Positions 5,701 to 6,428 of a DNA stretch of 6,428 nt are shown here, one piece after another. The position numbers and the translations under genes are program-made. Under the pieces are notes generated by a model. It was not told where the DNA came from and did not search any database. It was given only the letters and a program-made list of their open reading frames with translations. This DNA comes from an uncultured Clostridia bacterium (GTDB lineage Bacteria > Bacillota > Clostridia > UBA1381), in the NCBI GenBank assembly GCA_905236685.1, contig CAJOPD010000014.1, positions 1-6,428 of the forward strand, read 5' to 3'. Within the stretch, counting starts at the first letter, position 1, and each line of letters starts with the position of its first letter.

Positions 5701-6428
5701 ATGAATGATAAGAAGAATAAAAAATCGAATATAAATCCTATCATATATTTCATTATTTTATCTCTTGCGGCGACGATTGGGCTGAATTATATGCTAAATA
5801 CCATCACCGCACCGCAGAGAGAGGAAATATATTACAGCGACTTTATAAATCTTGTTGAAACAGACAAGATAGAGAGCGTTGAGGTGAAATCGGACACGAT
5901 TTTGATTTACCCCAAGGACGACAAAAAGGTACAGTACTACACGGGCATTATTGACGACCCGAATTTAGTAGAGCTTTTAAAAGCGCACAATGTGATGTTC
6001 AAGCGCGGAATTACCGAGAACAATATGCTTATGGACTTGTTCTTATCCTGGGTTTTGCCCGCTTTGCTTTTATACCTGTTTTTCGGGCTTGTTATGCGGT
6101 CTATGGGCAGAAAGATGGGCGGCGGAATTATGGGCGTCGGTCAGTCCAACGCAAAGATGTATATGGAAAACAAGACGGGCGTAAGCTTTGCAGATGTCGC
6201 AGGTCAGAGCGAGGCAAAAGAGTCGCTTGACGAGATAGTAGACTTCCTGCACAATCCCGCCAAATACACTCAAATAGGTGCAAAACAGCCCAAGGGCGCG
6301 CTTTTGGTAGGACCTCCCGGGACAGGAAAAACACTTCTGGCAAAGGCTGTTGCAGGTGAGGCGAATGTGCCGTTTTTCTCAATTTCCGGCTCAAATTTTG
6401 TGGAAATGTTTGTAGGTGTCGGTGCGTC
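5701..6428 (+). CDS. ftsH: ATP-dependent zinc metalloprotease FtsH, N-terminal 242 residues (truncated by window edge)
   Basis: FtsH is a hexameric membrane-anchored AAA+ protease that extracts and degrades misfolded membrane proteins and selected regulators. The visible part shows the standard order. Transmembrane helix 1 lies at about 13-32, and a small extracytoplasmic domain (33-110) contains YYSDFINLVE and KIESVEV. Transmembrane helix 2 lies at about 112-132, followed by the linker GRKMGGGIMGVGQSNAKMY. The AAA+ module starts with VSFADVAGQSEAKESLDEIVDFL; the Walker A motif GPPGTGKT is at 204-211, and the pore loop is Phe237-Val-Gly in FVEMFVGVGAS. Walker B, the second region of homology and the HExxH zinc site lie beyond the edge. 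ATG 5701 has AAAGGA (5687-5692) 8 nt upstream. The gene has its own promoter. The tilS and hpt genes that often precede ftsH in Firmicutes are absent here. Confidence 0.97.
   Translation, partial: MNDKKNKKSNINPIIYFIILSLAATIGLNYMLNTITAPQREEIYYSDFINLVETDKIESVEVKSDTILIYPKDDKKVQYYTGIIDDPNLVELLKAHNVMFKRGITENNMLMDLFLSWVLPALLLYLFFGLVMRSMGRKMGGGIMGVGQSNAKMYMENKTGVSFADVAGQSEAKESLDEIVDFLHNPAKYTQIGAKQPKGALLVGPPGTGKTLLAKAVAGEANVPFFSISGSNFVEMFVGVGA

Noticed and set aside
6070..6394. Two overlapping minus-strand frames opposite ftsH
   Set aside because: They are antisense to the strongly conserved FtsH linker and AAA+ motif region, and their products show no coherent domain.

Overview
This is an ordinary bacterial chromosome segment, most likely from a Gram-positive anaerobe of the Clostridia (Oscillospiraceae/Ruminococcaceae-like). 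The evidence is a mid-GC genome with near-consensus sigma-A promoters, purine-rich Shine-Dalgarno sequences, an AbrB-family regulator, FtsH, and a V/A-type ATPase operon in the clostridial/enterococcal gene order. The assignment below phylum level is inference. I found no mobile element, CRISPR array, tRNA, rRNA or riboswitch.

Layout. From about 5217 leftward to position 1, the minus strand carries a V/A-type ATPase operon in the order stalk subunit H/G (4821-5135), subunit I/a (2791-4758), proteolipid K (2331-2798), E (1732-2295), C/d (803-1726), F (493-819) and catalytic subunit A (1-474, truncated by the window edge). This matches the ntpFIKECGA order of Enterococcus hirae, so ntpB and ntpD are expected just beyond the left edge. 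The genes are very tightly packed, with several stop/start overlaps, and one strong promoter (TTGACT-17-TATAAT) sits in front of the first gene. The proteolipid keeps every residue known to bind Na+ in E. hirae NtpK, so the machine is probably Na+-coupled.

The plus strand starts at 5330 with a small AbrB/SpoVT-type DNA-binding protein carrying a C-terminal four-cysteine zinc-ribbon-like tail. It is transcribed divergently from the ATPase operon through a roughly 195-bp shared region. Next comes ftsH (5701 to the right edge, truncated) under its own promoter (TTGACA-17-TATGCT).

How they fit together. The ATPase couples ATP to ion transport. The divergent AbrB-like protein is positioned to control itself and perhaps the ATPase operon. 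FtsH is the membrane quality-control protease and has no proven functional link to the rest. I looked for an undescribed system and do not think there is one here. The points most worth a second look are the divergent regulatory region and the Na+ signature.
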